Shown here: in pieces, positions 4,786 to 5,588 of the stretch | Numbering within the stretch: position 1 is the stretch's first letter | Layout of the letters: each line of letters opens with the position of its first letter | Assembly (NCBI GenBank): GCA_946481355.1 | Contig: CAMLNH010000190.1 | Span: 1-5,588, forward strand | Source: an uncultured Curvibacter sp. | GTDB taxonomy: Bacteria; Pseudomonadota; Gammaproteobacteria; Burkholderiales; Burkholderiaceae | Direction: 5' to 3' | Length of the DNA: 5,588 bases | Translations under genes and position numbers: made by a program | The notes under the pieces: generated by a model | Seen by the model: only the letters and a program-made list of their open reading frames with translations | Told to the model about the DNA's origin: nothing | Database searches by the model: none

Positions 4786-5588
4786 TCAACGGGGAACCAG
4801 GAAGACGGATTTCTCACGCACCGAGGCAGGACCGTCCCGGTCGGTGATCTCGAAGTGGATGGTGTGGGTCCCCGGACCTGCGGCCTCGTAGGGCAGCTGC
4901 AGGCGCACGGCCACCCAGCGTGACGCCGTGGGCCCGACCTCGACCGGCTCCTCGGGAGCCACCGCCAGACCGGGCAGGCCGGTGGCCGTGATGCGGTAGT
5001 GCTTCCCGGATTCGGTGGCGTTCATGATCTGCAGGCGGTAGACATTCTCGATCATGCCGCCAGCCACGATGCGCGCGAGCACCCCGCGGTCGCGCACCAC
5101 GTCCACCTTGAAAGGCGTGCGCAGCACCAGGCTGGCCAGCATGGCCACGCAGACCGCGCCCAGGATGGTGCTGTAGATCAGCACGCGGGGGCGCAACACG
5201 CGGCGCCAGGTCTGCGCCCGGCTCCAGCCGCCCAGCTGGGCGTTCTGCGTGGTGTACTTGATGAGACCTCGCGGGTAGTTCATCTTGTCCATCACGTCGT
5301 CGCAGACGTCGATGCAGGCCGCGCAGCTGATGCACTCGTACTGCAGGCCCTTGCGGATGTCGATGCCCGTAGGGCAGACCTGAACGCACAGCGTGCAGTC
5401 GATGCACGAGCCCAGACCCAGGGTCGCCGGATCGGCCTTGCGCGAACGTGCGCCACGCGGCTCGCCGCGCGGCTCGTCGTAGGAAACGATCAGGGTGTCG
5501 CGGTCGAACATGGCGCTCTGGAAGCGTGCGTAGGGGCACATGTACTTGCAGACCTGCTCGCGCATGAAGCCGGCGTTGCCGTAGGTGG
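4786..5588 (-). CDS. ccoG: CcoG (FixG/RdxA family) cbb3 oxidase assembly ferredoxin, C-terminal part
   Basis: The frame is open to the right edge, so the N-terminal membrane region is missing; about 266 of a usual 470 or so residues are seen. Counting from the internal Met at 5565, which is not the true start (TYGNAGF precedes it in frame), the visible part has CKYMCPYARFQ (Cys6, Cys10), two 4Fe-4S ferredoxin motifs (Cys54, 57, 60, 64 and Cys78, 81, 84, 88), one membrane helix (about 128-149) and a C-terminal Ig-like FixG domain (about 155-259) expected on the periplasmic side. CcoG has been shown in Rhodobacter to act as a Cu(II) reductase supplying Cu(I) for the CuB centre of cbb3 oxidase. 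It is followed 11 nt later by the FixH-like gene, the standard ccoGH order, so ccoNOP very probably lies just to the right. Confidence 0.95.
   Translation of the reverse strand, partial: TYGNAGFMREQVCKYMCPYARFQSAMFDRDTLIVSYDEPRGEPRGARSRKADPATLGLGSCIDCTLCVQVCPTGIDIRKGLQYECISCAACIDVCDDVMDKMNYPRGLIKYTTQNAQLGGWSRAQTWRRVLRPRVLIYSTILGAVCVAMLASLVLRTPFKVDVVRDRGVLARIVAGGMIENVYRLQIMNATESGKHYRITATGLPGLAVAPEEPVEVGPTASRWVAVRLQLPYEAAGPGTHTIHFEITDRDGPASVREKSVFLVPR

Noticed and set aside
4814..5539. Minus-strand frame of 241 codons within ccoG
   Set aside because: It is a shifted reading of ccoG, rich in Arg/His/Pro, whereas the chosen frame carries two intact ferredoxin motifs.

Overview
The window reads as a GC-rich chromosomal segment from a betaproteobacterium, most likely order Burkholderiales. 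The lineage is inferred from the character of the Fnr and HemN proteins, from the cbb3-oxidase-assembly / fnr / hemN gene neighbourhood, and from high-GC codon use. No RNA genes, insertion sequences, CRISPR arrays or phage genes are visible.

The right part (about 4180-5588, minus strand) is the tail of a cbb3-type cytochrome c oxidase assembly operon: the C-terminal part of CcoG (FixG family, two 4Fe-4S clusters), a short FixH/CcoH-like one-helix protein, and an unrecognised two-helix membrane protein with a Cys-containing tail. In the middle, an fnr-type oxygen sensor gene (plus strand, 3408-4154) converges on that operon. It is divergent from hemN (oxygen-independent coproporphyrinogen III oxidase), which is followed on the minus strand by a TauE/SafE (COG2836, DsbD_2-like) membrane protein. 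One near-perfect FNR box (3355-3368) sits in the 102-bp fnr/hemN divergent region and could serve both genes.

The left part (1-1150, minus strand) holds a family 2 glycosyltransferase and, after a 208-bp gap with two inverted repeats, the start of an acyl carrier protein gene that runs off the window. This pair resembles the edge of an aryl-polyene or similar fatty-acid/polyketide-like cluster, but the rest of that cluster is outside the window.

The middle and right genes form a coherent low-oxygen module: Fnr senses oxygen loss, the cbb3 oxidase is assembled (CcoG, CcoH-like and probably the two small or multi-pass membrane proteins, with a plausible copper link), and HemN supplies heme when the oxygen-dependent enzyme cannot work. 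The core module is well known. The less described items are the small Cys-tailed membrane protein, the very short CcoH-like protein, and the structured leader before the ACP gene.
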